Notes: generated by a model not told the origin, from the letters alone. 48,581 bases of DNA from an uncultured Sphingosinicella sp. (GCF_902806315.1 NZ_CADCWD010000069.1:1-48581); one strand, 5' to 3'. Shown: positions 8,941 to 17,923, counted from the first letter of the stretch. Program-made: numbers and translations.

Positions 8941-10070
8941 CAGCGGCGGGCCGGCAGTTCGTCGACGATCGCGTGGAGCGCGTCGAGGCAGGAGCGGCCG
9001 AGCAGGCGGCTGCGGTCGGGCGACCAGCCTTCGGCGGGGTCCGGCAAATCGTCATTGTCCTTGAACGGCATTTCCAGCGTCATCGAGACGGCGCCGAAGC
9101 GTTCGGCCAGCTGGGCGGTGGACATGGACAAGTTCGCCTGGCCGGGCGGCGGGATCTCGTAACCCTTCTCGGTCTGGAAGTCGGGCGAGATGCGGACCAG
9201 CTCTTCGCTGAAGCGGTTGAACAAGGCGCTCTGGCTCTCGGTCAGGGAAGGAATGCCTTCGAAGCCGGCGAGGAAGTTGGCGGCGATCGCTTCGTCGCCG
9301 TGCACGTCCATGGCGAAGTCGACGCCGGTTTTGTCCATTTGGCGCAAGACGTAGAGCACTTCCGGGCTGCGCTGGGGCGAAGGGTCATGCCACTCGCGGT
9401 TGAGGTTGATGCCGGCCGCGTTGGTGCGCAGGTGCCCGCGCCTCGACCCGTCCGGATTCATGTTGGGGACGATGTGGAGGGTCGCTTTCTGCCGAAGGCG
9501 GCGGCTGACCGGGTCGGCATCGTCGAGCAGCTTCTCGATCGCGCCCTCCATCCAGAATTCCGCCATCGTCTCGCCGGGATGCTGGCGAGCGTAGAGCCAG
9601 ACCTGCAAGGGGCCGGTGCCAACCTTCAGATAGTCGATCTCCTGCCCGTCCAGCGTCTGGCCGAGCGAGCGATATTCGACCGCCGGATGGGCGATAACCG
9701 ACGCGATGAAGTCGTCATGGCGCTCCATGGTGTAGGGCGCGAAATAGGCGAACCAGACGCTGTTCGCGGCCGGAGTCGTGCGGATGGTCAGGATTCCGCC
9801 CTCATAGGAGGTGTCGGCCCGCTCCCAATATTCGCGGTCATGGCTCATGCAGGCGCGATAGCCCGGCCATCCGTGCGGATAGGCGGACTCGGCGCAGTTC
9901 AGGATCCTGAGCTCGACGGCTTCACCGGCGGCGCCGGTCAGGCGGAAATAGAACCACTGAAAGAAATTGGACCGATGATCCTTGACGATTTCAAGGTCGA
10001 TGCGGTTGCCTTCGATGGCGACCAGGCGAATGTTGCCGCCGTCGAAGGCGCACGAAATGGATGGATTCAT
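8940..10070 (-). CDS. M14-type cytosolic carboxypeptidase
   Basis: A 376-residue zinc carboxypeptidase of the M14 cytosolic carboxypeptidase (CCP, M14B/Nna1-like) group. The N-terminal half is the beta-sandwich typical of that group ([30 protein letters not shown]). Zinc and catalytic motifs follow: [11 protein letters not shown] (HxxE), [23 protein letters not shown] with two breaks of the family type, DVHGDE with the third ligand His, and SMTLEMPF with the catalytic Glu. Eukaryotic CCPs remove glutamates from tubulin; the bacterial substrate is unknown. No signal peptide. It overlaps the upstream lipoprotein gene by four bases and gpmA by one. Confidence 0.9.
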   Translation of the reverse strand: MNPSISCAFDGGNIRLVAIEGNRIDLEIVKDHRSNFFQWFYFRLTGAAGEAVELRILNCAESAYPHGWPGYRACMSHDREYWERADTSYEGGILTIRTTPAANSVWFAYFAPYTMERHDDFIASVIAHPAVEYRSLGQTLDGQEIDYLKVGTGPLQVWLYARQHPGETMAEFWMEGAIEKLLDDADPVSRRLRQKATLHIVPNMNPDGSRRGHLRTNAAGINLNREWHDPSPQRSPEVLYVLRQMDKTGVDFAMDVHGDEAIAANFLAGFEGIPSLTESQSALFNRFSEELVRISPDFQTEKGYEIPPPGQANLSMSTAQLAERFGAVSMTLEMPFKDNDDLPDPAEGWSPDRSRLLGRSCLDALHAIVDELPARR

Positions 10071-10636
10071 CGCGCCCTGATAGTGCGGCCCGACTCTCCG
10101 GGGAAGTCCCGAAACAGGGCCGCGGCGAGACGCTGTACCGCCGCCGTGCGCTCACCCGCCGAGCCGCTGCCGCGGCCTTCGTCGACCGCCTGCCCTTCCC
10201 AGAAAACAGTGCCGTCGGAGCGGCGCTTGATGCGCACCTCGAGGCCGGTGGCGACCCCCGGCGAGGTCGTGCCGGCCCCCGGTATTGCCGGGACGGCCGG
10301 AGCGCCGGCGCCGATCCCCATGCGGGAGGCCGAGCCCTGGCTGACGTCGACGAGCGCGACCTGCTCCGTTTGCATGCCCGTATTCACCACCGTCCAGCCG
10401 AGCCGCCGCAGCTCCTGCGCCACGGCTGCCGAATACATCCGGAATTCCGGGCTGTTGGCGTCCGCCGCCTGGAACGCCTCCACGGCGATCTGCGAGCGAG
10501 CGATCGGCTGGCCGAGATGTGAGCGGTAGATCTGCGTTCCCGTCTGCGTCTCCGCGAGTGATCCCTGGAAGGTCGAGCAGCCCGACAGGGAAGCGGCGGC
10601 CGCGATCGCGCCTGCCCACAAGAAAATCGCTTTCAT
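10067..10636 (-). CDS. DUF4136-like lipoprotein
   Basis: A 189-residue protein with a clear lipoprotein signal: MKAIFLW, an alanine-rich core and the lipobox LSGC with Cys20. The mature domain (about residues 45-180) has the alternating strand and helix pattern of DUF4136 envelope lipoproteins, with VEVRIKRRS-like and VFWEGQA strands near the end. Function unknown. It is the first gene of a tightly overlapping cluster lipoprotein, M14 peptidase, gpmA, and is divergent from galE across a gap of about 90 bases. Confidence 0.7.
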   Translation of the reverse strand: MKAIFLWAGAIAAAASLSGCSTFQGSLAETQTGTQIYRSHLGQPIARSQIAVEAFQAADANSPEFRMYSAAVAQELRRLGWTVVNTGMQTEQVALVDVSQGSASRMGIGAGAPAVPAIPGAGTTSPGVATGLEVRIKRRSDGTVFWEGQAVDEGRGSGSAGERTAAVQRLAAALFRDFPGESGRTIRAR

Positions 10637-10726
10637 TCCATTACCTCGTTGCTAAGCGCTGACCCGACGGCGGTGGAACGATCCTGCCGCTTTTTTGCTG
10701 CAACGGGAAGGCTAAGGGTGTCGAGC

Positions 10727-11734
10727 ATGGGACAGCAGGGTGAGCGGCCGGCGGTGCTGGTGACGGGCGGCGCGGGCTATATCGGCAGCCACGCCGTGCT
10801 GGCTTTGCTCGACGCGGGTTGGCGCGTGGTGGTGATCGACAATCTGGTCACCGGCTTCCGCTGGGCGGTTCCGGAGGCGGCGGTGTTCGCGCAAGGGGAC
10901 ATCGCCGATCAGGCGCTGGTCGGCCGGCTCATCGAGGAGCATGGGATCGGCGCGATCATTCACTTCGCCGGCTCGATCGTGGTGCCGGAGTCGGTGGAGG
11001 ACCCGCTGAAATATTACGAGAACAATACGGTGAAGAGCCGTTCGCTGATCGAGAGCGCGGTCAAGGGCGGCGTCCGGCACTTCATCTTCTCCTCGACCGC
11101 GGCCACTTACGGTATCCCGGACCAGGTGCCGATCCGCGAGGATCAGCGCACCCAGCCAATCAATCCCTATGGCTGGTCAAAGCTGATGACCGAGCGGATG
11201 CTGGCTGACGTCGCCTTCGCCCATCCGCTCAATTATTGCGCACTGCGTTATTTCAACGTGGCGGGAGCGGACCCGCAGGGCCGCTCGGGTCAGTCCACCG
11301 CGGGCGCGACGCACCTCATCAAGGTTGCGGTCGAGGCGGCGATCGGCAAGCGCAGCCATGTCTCCGTCTACGGCACCGATTACGAAACGCCCGACGGCAC
11401 CGGCATCCGCGATTACATTCACGTCAGCGATCTTGCCGCCGCCCATGTCGACGCGCTGGAGAAGCTGATCGAGGACCCGGAGACCAGTCACGTCATGAAC
11501 TGCGGCTACAGCCGCGGCTTCTCGGTGCTCGAAGTGCTCGACAGCGTCGACCGCGTCACCAACATGACGATCGAGCGGAAAATGGAGCCCCGTCGCGCGG
11601 GCGATCCGGGAGCGCTCGTCGCCGATAACGGCAAGATCCTGGCGACCTTGCCGTGGCGCCCGAAGCGCAACGATCTCGACGCGATCGTGAAGGACGCGCT
11701 CGCCTGGGAACGCAAGCTCGCCGAGCGCGCCTAA
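10727..11734 (+). CDS. galE: UDP-glucose 4-epimerase
   Basis: A 335-residue NAD-dependent short-chain epimerase interconverting UDP-glucose and UDP-galactose, providing sugars for envelope polysaccharides. The Rossmann motif VTGGAGYIGSH lies near the N-terminus, IIHFAGSIVVPES is the GalE-type second motif, SSTAATYG carries the catalytic Ser/Thr region and YGWSK is the Tyr-Lys pair. YFNVAGADP and GIRDYIHVSDLA are further GalE signatures. The ATG at 10727 fits the family; an open frame reaches back to 10649 but lacks homology. The next gene begins eight bases downstream. Confidence 0.93.
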   Translation: MGQQGERPAVLVTGGAGYIGSHAVLALLDAGWRVVVIDNLVTGFRWAVPEAAVFAQGDIADQALVGRLIEEHGIGAIIHFAGSIVVPESVEDPLKYYENNTVKSRSLIESAVKGGVRHFIFSSTAATYGIPDQVPIREDQRTQPINPYGWSKLMTERMLADVAFAHPLNYCALRYFNVAGADPQGRSGQSTAGATHLIKVAVEAAIGKRSHVSVYGTDYETPDGTGIRDYIHVSDLAAAHVDALEKLIEDPETSHVMNCGYSRGFSVLEVLDSVDRVTNMTIERKMEPRRAGDPGALVADNGKILATLPWRPKRNDLDAIVKDALAWERKLAERA

Positions 11735-11741
11735 GCCTCCC

Positions 11742-12923
11742 ATGCAGATGAGCGCCTCCGAAGCCGAAGCCGCGATCCGGGCCGGGATCGCCGCGCTTCA
11801 GCGACGCGAGGCCAAGGAGGCGCGCCGCTTGTTCGAGCAGGTGGTGGAGCGCGGCAGTCCTGTTCCCCCGCCCTGGTTTCTGCTTGCCCAGGCCTGCCGC
11901 CACGTCGGGGACGGCCAGGCGGAAGAGGCTGCGCTCGACAAGACGCTCGCCGGGCAGCCCCGCAACATCGGCGCGCTCCTCATGAAGGGCGATTGCCGGG
12001 CCCGTGAAGGGGACACTCGGGCAGCCGTTTCCTTCTACCGCTCGGCGCTCAAGGCGGCAGCCGATGCGGGGCAGATCTCCCCAATGGTCGCGGCCGAGCT
12101 GCGCCGCGCCCAAGCGTATACGGCGGAGGCGGGAAGCGAATTCGAGCACAGGCTGGAAGCACATCTTGTCGAAGCGGGGGTCGAGGGGGAGGGGCGAAGC
12201 CCCCGCTTCCAGGCAGCGCTCGACATCATGCTCGGGCGCAAGCAGCTCTACCTCCAGCAGCCCAACAGCTTCTACTTTCCGGGCCTGCCGCAAATCCAGT
12301 TTTACGAGCGCTCGAACTTTCCATGGCTCGCCGATATCGAAGCGGCGGCTCCAACGATCCGTGCGGAACTCGAGGCGGTGCTCGCAGAGGAAGGCGGCTT
12401 TCAGCCCTATATCGAGGCCAATCCCAATCGGCCGCTGCCCCCCAACCACCTGCTCGGCGATCCGAGCTGGGGCGCCTTCCACCTTTGGAAGAGCGGGGAG
12501 CGAGTTGCCGGCAATGTGGAGCGCTGCCCGCGCACGATGGAGGCGCTCTCGCAGGCCCCGATCCCGGTGATCAGGGGCCGTTCGCCGATGGCGCTCTTCT
12601 CGCTGCTGAAGCCCGGCACGCACATCAAGCCGCACCACGGCCTGCTCAACACGCGCCTCATCTGCCACGTGCCGCTGCTGACGCCGCCCGGCTGCCGGCT
12701 GCGCGTCGGCAACGAGACGCGTGTCTGGGAGGAAGGCAAGGCGCTGATCTTCGACGACAGTTTCGAGCATGAAGCGTGGAACGACGGCGCCGAGACGCGG
12801 GTCGTGCTGCTGTTCGAAATCTGGCGGCCGGAGATCAGCGAGAGCGAGCGCGCCGCTCTGACGGCCATGTTCGAGGCCATCACGGACTATGATCCGGAAC
12901 TCGCGCCAGCCGACGAGGGCTGA
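11742..12923 (+). CDS. TPR and aspartyl/asparaginyl beta-hydroxylase domain protein
   Basis: A 393-residue protein, probably cytoplasmic. Residues about 5-130 contain two to three TPR-like helix pairs. Residues about 175-375 form an aspartyl/asparaginyl beta-hydroxylase-type domain, a 2-oxoglutarate and Fe(II) dioxygenase: the run KPGTHIKPHHG (H294, H298, H299), then CHVPLLTPPGCRLRVG and FDDSFEHEAWN (H343), with RVVLLFEIWRP as the closing strand. An ATG at 11742 or 11748 can start it. In other bacteria such proteins hydroxylate lipid A acyl chains (LpxO) or peptides; the TPR part suggests a protein partner. It follows galE by eight bases, so co-transcription is likely. Confidence 0.88.
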   Translation: MQMSASEAEAAIRAGIAALQRREAKEARRLFEQVVERGSPVPPPWFLLAQACRHVGDGQAEEAALDKTLAGQPRNIGALLMKGDCRAREGDTRAAVSFYRSALKAAADAGQISPMVAAELRRAQAYTAEAGSEFEHRLEAHLVEAGVEGEGRSPRFQAALDIMLGRKQLYLQQPNSFYFPGLPQIQFYERSNFPWLADIEAAAPTIRAELEAVLAEEGGFQPYIEANPNRPLPPNHLLGDPSWGAFHLWKSGERVAGNVERCPRTMEALSQAPIPVIRGRSPMALFSLLKPGTHIKPHHGLLNTRLICHVPLLTPPGCRLRVGNETRVWEEGKALIFDDSFEHEAWNDGAETRVVLLFEIWRPEISESERAALTAMFEAITDYDPELAPADEG

Positions 12924-12926
12924 TGC

Positions 12927-12955
12927 TTGACTTGAAGCCGCCGCCTGCCTAGGTG
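12927..12955 (+). promoter_or_regulatory. candidate promoter of rpmJ
   Basis: TTGACT (12927-12932), a 17-base spacer and TAGGTG (12950-12955) lie 55 bases before the rpmJ start. The -35 is near-consensus and the -10 is weak. This fits a short ribosomal protein gene needing its own promoter after an unrelated operon. Confidence 0.45.
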
Positions 12956-13009
12956 AGCGCCTTCCTTTTTCCAGCACAAGCTTAGAAGAGACAGGCAGGC
13001 GTTACGGCC

Positions 13010-13135
13010 ATGAAGATCCGCAACTCGCTCAAATCCTTGAAGTCGCGTCACCGCGACTGCCGCGTGATCCGTCGCCGGGGCCGCACCTACGTCATCAACA
13101 AGACGAACCGCCGCTTCAAGGCCCGCCAGGGCTGA
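13010..13135 (+). CDS. rpmJ: 50S ribosomal protein L36
   Basis: A 41-residue protein starting [18 protein letters not shown] and ending RRFKARQG, the classic alphaproteobacterial L36. It binds 23S rRNA late in large subunit assembly. The zinc-binding Cys-Cys-Cys-His set of the C+ form is absent; only one Cys (C18) remains, so this is the zinc-independent C- form. It is monocistronic, with an upstream promoter-like pair and a hairpin just downstream. Confidence 0.97.
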   Translation: MKIRNSLKSLKSRHRDCRVIRRRGRTYVINKTNRRFKARQG

Positions 13136-13141
13136 GGCATT

Positions 13142-13166
13142 CCCATCGAAGTAGTACTTTGATGGG
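13142..13166 (+). terminator. hairpin after rpmJ
   Basis: A ten-base stem, CCCATCGAAG pairing with CTTTGATGGG (one G-T wobble), with a five-base loop, lies seven bases after the rpmJ stop. No T-run follows, so it may act as a transcript-end stabiliser or an inefficient terminator between rpmJ and the HAD gene. Confidence 0.5.
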
Positions 13167-13175
13167 GTCCCCCGA

Positions 13176-13787
13176 ATGAGTGGTATCAAGGGCGTCGTTT
13201 TCGACGTCGGCAATGTGCTGTACGGGTGGGATCCCGACAGCTTCCTCGTGCGGCAGATCGCGGATGATGAAGCGCGGATGCGGTTTATCGAGGATGTCGA
13301 TCTGTGGGCGTGGCACGACACGCTGGACGGCGGCCGGCCGTTCGGCGACGCATCGGCCGAGTTGTCCGAGAAATTCCCAGACTATGCGCATCTGATTTCC
13401 GCCTGGGGCGATCGCTTCGGCGAGACGATCAGCGACCCGGTGCCGGGCGTGCACGCAATCGTGGAGGCGCTGGACGCCAAGGGCGTGCCTTTGTTCGGCA
13501 TCACTAACTTCTCGGCCGACTTCTGGGGGCCCTTCCGCGCCAGGGAAGATGCCTTCTTCCGCCGCTTCCGCGACATCGTCGTGTCGGGCGAGGAGAAGCT
13601 GCTGAAGCCCGATCCCGCAATCTACTACCTCGCACTCGACCGCTTCCGGCTGAAGCCGGCCGAGGCGCTCTTCATTGACGATCGTATCGTCAACGTCGAG
13701 GGCGCCCGCGCCGTCGGCATGCAGGCGCATCTGTTCACCGACGCGGAGGATCTCCGGCTCCGCCTCAAGGCCGAAGGGCTGCTCTGA
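13176..13787 (+). CDS. HAD superfamily (subfamily IA) phosphatase
   Basis: A 203-residue haloacid dehalogenase-fold hydrolase. Motif I is FDVGNVLYGW with nucleophile D10, in the DxGNV form seen in YihX-like sugar phosphatases. Motif II is FGITNF, motif III the lysine in EEKLLKPDPAIY, and motif IV the acidic pair in LFIDDR. The cap domain lies between residues about 20 and 85. The substrate is unknown; small phosphosugars are usual in this group. A histidine phosphatase gene follows 31 bases downstream, so two phosphatases may be co-expressed. Confidence 0.88.
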   Translation: MSGIKGVVFDVGNVLYGWDPDSFLVRQIADDEARMRFIEDVDLWAWHDTLDGGRPFGDASAELSEKFPDYAHLISAWGDRFGETISDPVPGVHAIVEALDAKGVPLFGITNFSADFWGPFRAREDAFFRRFRDIVVSGEEKLLKPDPAIYYLALDRFRLKPAEALFIDDRIVNVEGARAVGMQAHLFTDAEDLRLRLKAEGLL

Positions 13788-13818
13788 ACCAAAGAGCCGC
13801 TCGGGCTTTGTTTCGGCC

Positions 13819-14583
13819 ATGAGACAAAGATGGCCTTCCCGCCTCTGGATCGTGCGCCACGGGCAGAGCGCCGGCAATGTCGCGCGTGATCTCGCCCACG
13901 AAGCCGGGCACAGCGTGATCGACATCCCGGTGCGCGACATGGACGTGCCGCTCAGCGACCTTGGGCATCAGCAGGCCCGCGCGGTCGGGAGCTGGTTCGC
14001 CTCGCTGCCCGAAAGCGAGCGGCCGGAGGTTCTGCTCTCCTCACCCTACGTCCGCGCGCGGCAGACCGCGCAGGCAATCTGCGAGGCGGGCGGGGTCACC
14101 GGCTGGGCCAAGCCGCCCATCACGGATGAGCGGCTGCGCGAGCGCGAATTCGGGATTTTCGACAGACTGACGACTGCCGGCATTCGCGAAAAATATCCCG
14201 AGCTTGCCGAGCATCGCTCGCTGCTCGGCAAATTCTACCATCGCCCGCCGGGCGGCGAGAGCTGGGCGGACGTGATCCTTCGTCTCCGGGGCGCGCTCGA
14301 CTCGGTGAGCCTCCACCATGCCGACAAGCGCGTTCTGATCGTCTGCCACCAGGTTGTGGTGCTGTGCCTTCGCTACATACTGGAAGAGATGGACGAAGCC
14401 GCGATCCTGGCAATCGACAAGCAGGCGGCGGTGCTCAATTGCAGCGTATGCGAATATGCGTTCGAGCCCGACGATGCGCAGGGGTGCGAGCCGCGGCTGC
14501 TGAGGTACAATTTCGCCGCGCCGCTGGTCGAGCAGGATGCGCCGATCACCTCCGAGCCTGACGCCATGGTGGCAGCTCGGTGA
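13819..14583 (+). CDS. histidine phosphatase family protein
   Basis: A 254-residue member of the phosphoglycerate mutase-like superfamily. The catalytic LWIVRHGQSAGN is near the N-terminus, the phosphate-binding Arg lies in SSPYVRARQTAQ, the proton donor in LREREFGIFD and the second His in VLIVCHQVVV. Length and motifs suggest a phosphatase rather than a mutase; the substrate is unknown. The ATG at 13819 is the family-like start; the frame extends upstream to 13675 inside the HAD gene. The stop overlaps the GTG start of the next gene by four bases. Confidence 0.88.
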   Translation: MRQRWPSRLWIVRHGQSAGNVARDLAHEAGHSVIDIPVRDMDVPLSDLGHQQARAVGSWFASLPESERPEVLLSSPYVRARQTAQAICEAGGVTGWAKPPITDERLREREFGIFDRLTTAGIREKYPELAEHRSLLGKFYHRPPGGESWADVILRLRGALDSVSLHHADKRVLIVCHQVVVLCLRYILEEMDEAAILAIDKQAAVLNCSVCEYAFEPDDAQGCEPRLLRYNFAAPLVEQDAPITSEPDAMVAAR

Positions 14584-15461
14584 CCGACCCCGAAATCCTC
14601 GACGCGGAGCTGCTCCGGCGCTTTCCACTGCCGCACCATCCCGATGACGGCGACAAGGAGGATCGCGGGCGGCTGCTTGTGGTGGCAGGGAGCCGCGAAC
14701 TCCCGGGCGCCGCGCTTCTTGCCGGTATCGCGGCGCTTCGGGCGGGCGCGGGCAAATTGCAGATCGCGACGGCCGCCAGCATCGCCGTCCAGATCGGGGT
14801 CGCCGCTCCCGAAGCGCGCGTGATCGGGCTGGAGGAAACGGAGGCGGGCTGCATCGCAGAGAGCGAGATCGACCGTCTGCTCGAATGGGCGGGCGCGGCG
14901 CAGGCGGTGCTGCTCGGCTGCGGCCTTCAGCATGGCGGGCCGCTGGAGACGCTGCTCGACCGGCTGTTCGAGGCGCGCTTGGACGTGCCGCTCGTGCTCG
15001 ATGCTGCGGTGCTGGGCAGCCTTGCCGAGCGGGCGGACGCGCTGAAGGCTTGGCCCGGCGGAAGCATACTGCTTCCCCATGCTGGCGAGATGGCGCGGCT
15101 GCTCGATTATGAGCGGGAGGAAGTGTCGGCCGATCCGCTGGCAGCGGCGCGCCGGGCGGCGGAAACGTTCGGCGCGGTGACGCTGATCAAGGGCGAGTAT
15201 AGCCACGTCGTTTCCCCCGACGGCCAGGCTTTCCGCTTCAAGGGCGGCGGCGTGGGGCTTGCGACGTCCGGCTCCGGAGACACGCTTGCGGGTATCGTCG
15301 GCGGTCTCGCCGCCCGCGGAGCCGATCCGCTGACGGCCGTGATGTGGGGCGTCTACTTGCACGGAGAAGCGGGGCGGCGGCTCGCGACCAAGCACGGCCG
15401 CGTGGGCTTCCTTGCGCGCGAGCTGCTCGACTATGTGCCCGCTCTGATGGAGGGGCGCTAA
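14580..15461 (+). CDS. nnrD: ADP/ATP-dependent NAD(P)H-hydrate dehydratase
   Basis: A 293-residue ribokinase-like enzyme that repairs hydrated NAD(P)H. The conserved patterns are GRLLVVAGSRELPGAALLAG near the N-terminus, LPHAGEMARLL in the centre and the catalytic Asp loop LATSGSGDTLAGIVGGL near the C-terminus. In many bacteria this domain is fused to an NnrE epimerase (YjeF N-terminal domain); here it stands alone, so the epimerase should be elsewhere. It starts with GTG and is translationally coupled to the histidine phosphatase upstream. Confidence 0.92.
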   Translation: MTDPEILDAELLRRFPLPHHPDDGDKEDRGRLLVVAGSRELPGAALLAGIAALRAGAGKLQIATAASIAVQIGVAAPEARVIGLEETEAGCIAESEIDRLLEWAGAAQAVLLGCGLQHGGPLETLLDRLFEARLDVPLVLDAAVLGSLAERADALKAWPGGSILLPHAGEMARLLDYEREEVSADPLAAARRAAETFGAVTLIKGEYSHVVSPDGQAFRFKGGGVGLATSGSGDTLAGIVGGLAARGADPLTAVMWGVYLHGEAGRRLATKHGRVGFLARELLDYVPALMEGR

Positions 15462-15471
15462 CCGCCGTCGC

Positions 15472-16209
15472 TCAGGCGACCGCAAGGCGTTGCGGCCTTC
15501 TCCTTCTCAGCGCACCTCCGACCAGCCCAAAGCCGGCGATCATCATAGCCCAAGTCCCTGGCTCCGGCACAGCCGACTGGACGAGCGGTGAGGCGTCGAG
15601 CAGGAAATTGTCGAACGCCGCGCCTGCCTGGTTGCTCGTGATGGCGATCGAGAGGTCGCGCCCAAGCTCGGGGCCGTTCGCGCCGGTTTCATACACGAGG
15701 CTCATTGTCCGGAACTGTCCCATCGGCACGAGCGCCCCGGTCGAGTCCGCTGCGCCCGAGAAGGAGCTGAGCAAGGTGACCGGTCCGCCGGCGAGCGAGC
15801 CGGCAAGCAGCCCGGCCGAGAAGTTCCACGGGTCAGTACCGAACGGGCGTCCCACGTCGAAGCTCAACGTATAGCGGGTATTCGCCTGGATCGCATGGTT
15901 GGCGATGCGTTGCGCGAGTGTCCCGCCCCCTGCCTCTGTGAGGGTGCCGTTTCCGAGTGCGAACCCCACGAGACCATGGGCGGCTTCGTCCTCGAAGTGA
16001 CCCGAGGTTGGGTTCCAATGTCCGGTCCCGCTCCCCCCGGAGTCGCTCCAGCCGGGGATGCGGAGCACGTGGCCCGCCAGATAGCCACCGTTGGTTAGCG
16101 CTATGCCCTCCTCGAAATCCGGATTGGCGACGATGAGCTGCGCCGCAGGCGCCGCGCTTGCCAGCGCGAAGAGAGCGCCGGCCAAGCCGAGCTTGTAGGT
16201 ATGGAACAT
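15472..16209 (-). CDS. PEP-CTERM (PEPxxWA type) sorting domain protein
   Basis: A 245-residue exported protein. The N-terminal signal peptide MFHTYKLGLAGALFALASA ends near APAAQ. The body (about 25-205) is a beta-rich, galactose-binding-like fold with many Gly, Ser and Thr. The C-terminus carries VPEPGTWAMMIAGFGLVGG followed by four Arg residues: a PEPxxWA sorting motif, a membrane helix and a basic tail, as recognised by an exosortase. No exosortase or EPS operon is seen in the window. Expected to be a surface or matrix protein; function unknown. Confidence 0.85.
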   Translation of the reverse strand: MFHTYKLGLAGALFALASAAPAAQLIVANPDFEEGIALTNGGYLAGHVLRIPGWSDSGGSGTGHWNPTSGHFEDEAAHGLVGFALGNGTLTEAGGGTLAQRIANHAIQANTRYTLSFDVGRPFGTDPWNFSAGLLAGSLAGGPVTLLSSFSGAADSTGALVPMGQFRTMSLVYETGANGPELGRDLSIAITSNQAGAAFDNFLLDASPLVQSAVPEPGTWAMMIAGFGLVGGALRRRRPQRLAVA

Positions 16210-16352
16210 GATTTCCCTCCGGTTGAATTCCCGGAAGGTGTTTAGGGCCGCTCGTCGCCGCCTCCAAGCCGATCGAGATAAGGCGCAACTCCGTGCGACA
16301 GCCTACCTTCCGGCACGGCGAACGGCAGAAGATGGCGACGAACGGCGGCGCC

Positions 16353-17819
16353 TCAGGCCTCGTTCTTCTTATGCCGGTCCAGCTCATCGCCGACCAAACG
16401 CGCCACGTGGACGACGTTGGTGGAGCCGGGCGTGCCGAAGGGGACGCCGGCGGTGATGATGATCCGCTGACCGGCCTTGGCGAGGCCGTGGCGCAGCGCC
16501 ATGCGCTTGGCCTTGCCGATCATCTCCTCGAAGCTGGAAACGTCCTTCGTCCGCACGGCATGGGCACCCCAAAGCAGGCCGAGGCGTCGCGCCGTTTTCG
16601 GCGACGGAGTGAGGACCAGCAGCGGCACCGCCGGACGCTCGCGCGAGACGCGACGCGCGGTGGAGCCGGAGACGGTGAAGCACACGATCGCCGCCGCGCT
16701 CACCGTTTCCACGATCTTGTTGGCGGCCTCCGCGATGGCGTCGTTGGTGGTCGGATCGGCCGGCGTTTCGGTGAAGTGCACGCGGGCGGCGTGGCTCGGG
16801 TCTGCTTCGACGCTGGTGGCAATCCGGTTCATCATCGCCACCGATTCCACCGGCCACTGCCCCGAGGCGCTCTCCGCGGACAGCATGATCGCATCCGCAC
16901 CATCGTAAACCGCGGTGGCAACGTCCGAGACCTCCGCCCGCGTCGGCGAGGGGGTGGTGATCATCGATTCGAGCATCTGCGTCGCGACCACGACCGGACG
17001 GCCCATGCGTCGCGCCGCCTCTACGATGCGCTTCTGCAGAGGCGGCACCTCTTCCGGCAGCATCTCGACCCCGAGATCGCCGCGCGCCACCATCACCGCG
17101 TCGGAGAGCTCGAGAATGCCGTCGAGACGATCGATCGCCGCCGGTTTCTCGATCTTGGCGAGCAGCGCGGCGCGGCCCGCGATGTGCCGCCGCGCCTCCG
17201 CGACGTCCTCCGGCCGCTGCACGAAGCTCAGCGCCACCCAGTCGACATGCTGGTCGAGCGCGAACGTGAGGTCCTTTCGATCCTTCTCGGTCAGCGCGGC
17301 GAGCGGAAGCACCGCATCGGGCACGTTGAGGCCCTTGTTGTTGGAGATAGCGCCGCCGACCTCGACCACCGTCTCCAGCCGGTCCAGCGAGGCATCGGTC
17401 ACGCGCAGCACGAGCTTGCCGTCGTCGACCAGCAGCCGCGTTCCCTCGCTGACTGCCTCGAAAATCTCGCGATGCGGCAGGTTGACGCGCGTCGCATCAC
17501 CTGGCGTGGTGTCGCGATCGAACACAAAGGTCTGACCCTTCTCCAGCATTGCCTTGTCGCCGGCGAACCTCCCCACCCGCAGCTTCGGGCCCTGCAGATC
17601 GGCGAGGATCGTCGTCGGCCGCTCCATCTCCTTTTCCAGCGTTCGGATCATCTCGATGCGGGCGGCATGATCGGGATGGCTGCCGTGGCTCATGTTGATG
17701 CGGAAGGCGTCGGCACCAGCCTCGATCAGCTGCCGGATGATGTCGGGCGAGTTGCTGGCCGGTCCCAGTGTCGCGAGGATGCGGACCTTGCGGGTGCGGG
17801 GAACGAATGGGCTCGGCAT
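16353..17819 (-). CDS. pyk: pyruvate kinase
   Basis: A 488-residue enzyme that transfers phosphate from phosphoenolpyruvate to ADP, ending glycolysis. The N-terminal KVRILATLGPAS, FRINMSHGSHPDH, LADLQGPKLRVG, the active-site lysine region LAKIEKPAAIDRLD, the metal-binding VARGDLGVEM, and the C-terminal allosteric domain with FTVSGSTARRVS all match the family. Length is usual. The GapR gene lies divergently about 140 bases upstream. Confidence 0.97.
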   Translation of the reverse strand: MPSPFVPRTRKVRILATLGPASNSPDIIRQLIEAGADAFRINMSHGSHPDHAARIEMIRTLEKEMERPTTILADLQGPKLRVGRFAGDKAMLEKGQTFVFDRDTTPGDATRVNLPHREIFEAVSEGTRLLVDDGKLVLRVTDASLDRLETVVEVGGAISNNKGLNVPDAVLPLAALTEKDRKDLTFALDQHVDWVALSFVQRPEDVAEARRHIAGRAALLAKIEKPAAIDRLDGILELSDAVMVARGDLGVEMLPEEVPPLQKRIVEAARRMGRPVVVATQMLESMITTPSPTRAEVSDVATAVYDGADAIMLSAESASGQWPVESVAMMNRIATSVEADPSHAARVHFTETPADPTTNDAIAEAANKIVETVSAAAIVCFTVSGSTARRVSRERPAVPLLVLTPSPKTARRLGLLWGAHAVRTKDVSSFEEMIGKAKRMALRHGLAKAGQRIIITAGVPFGTPGSTNVVHVARLVGDELDRHKKNEA

Positions 17820-17894
17820 GCTGTCTCCGTGTGGTTCGCCGTGGCCGAATAACCACTATCGGCGACAGTTCAAGCAACCCGTCTACGGTGCCGC

Positions 17895-17923
17895 TTGAGC
17901 CTCGCCAACCCGCCTCTTAGACG
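17895..17923 (+). promoter_or_regulatory. candidate promoter of gapR
   Basis: TTGAGC (17895-17900), a 17-base spacer and TAGACG (17918-17923) lie 34 bases before the gapR ATG. The hexamers are moderate matches, so this is a suggestion only. Confidence 0.35.

Noticed and set aside
8973-10529. A 518-residue plus-strand frame opposite the M14 peptidase
   Set aside because: The minus strand has clear zinc peptidase motifs; the plus frame has none.
10680-10700. T-run after a GC-rich segment as a terminator near galE
   Set aside because: The possible stem is only about four bases long and the position between divergent genes does not need a terminator.
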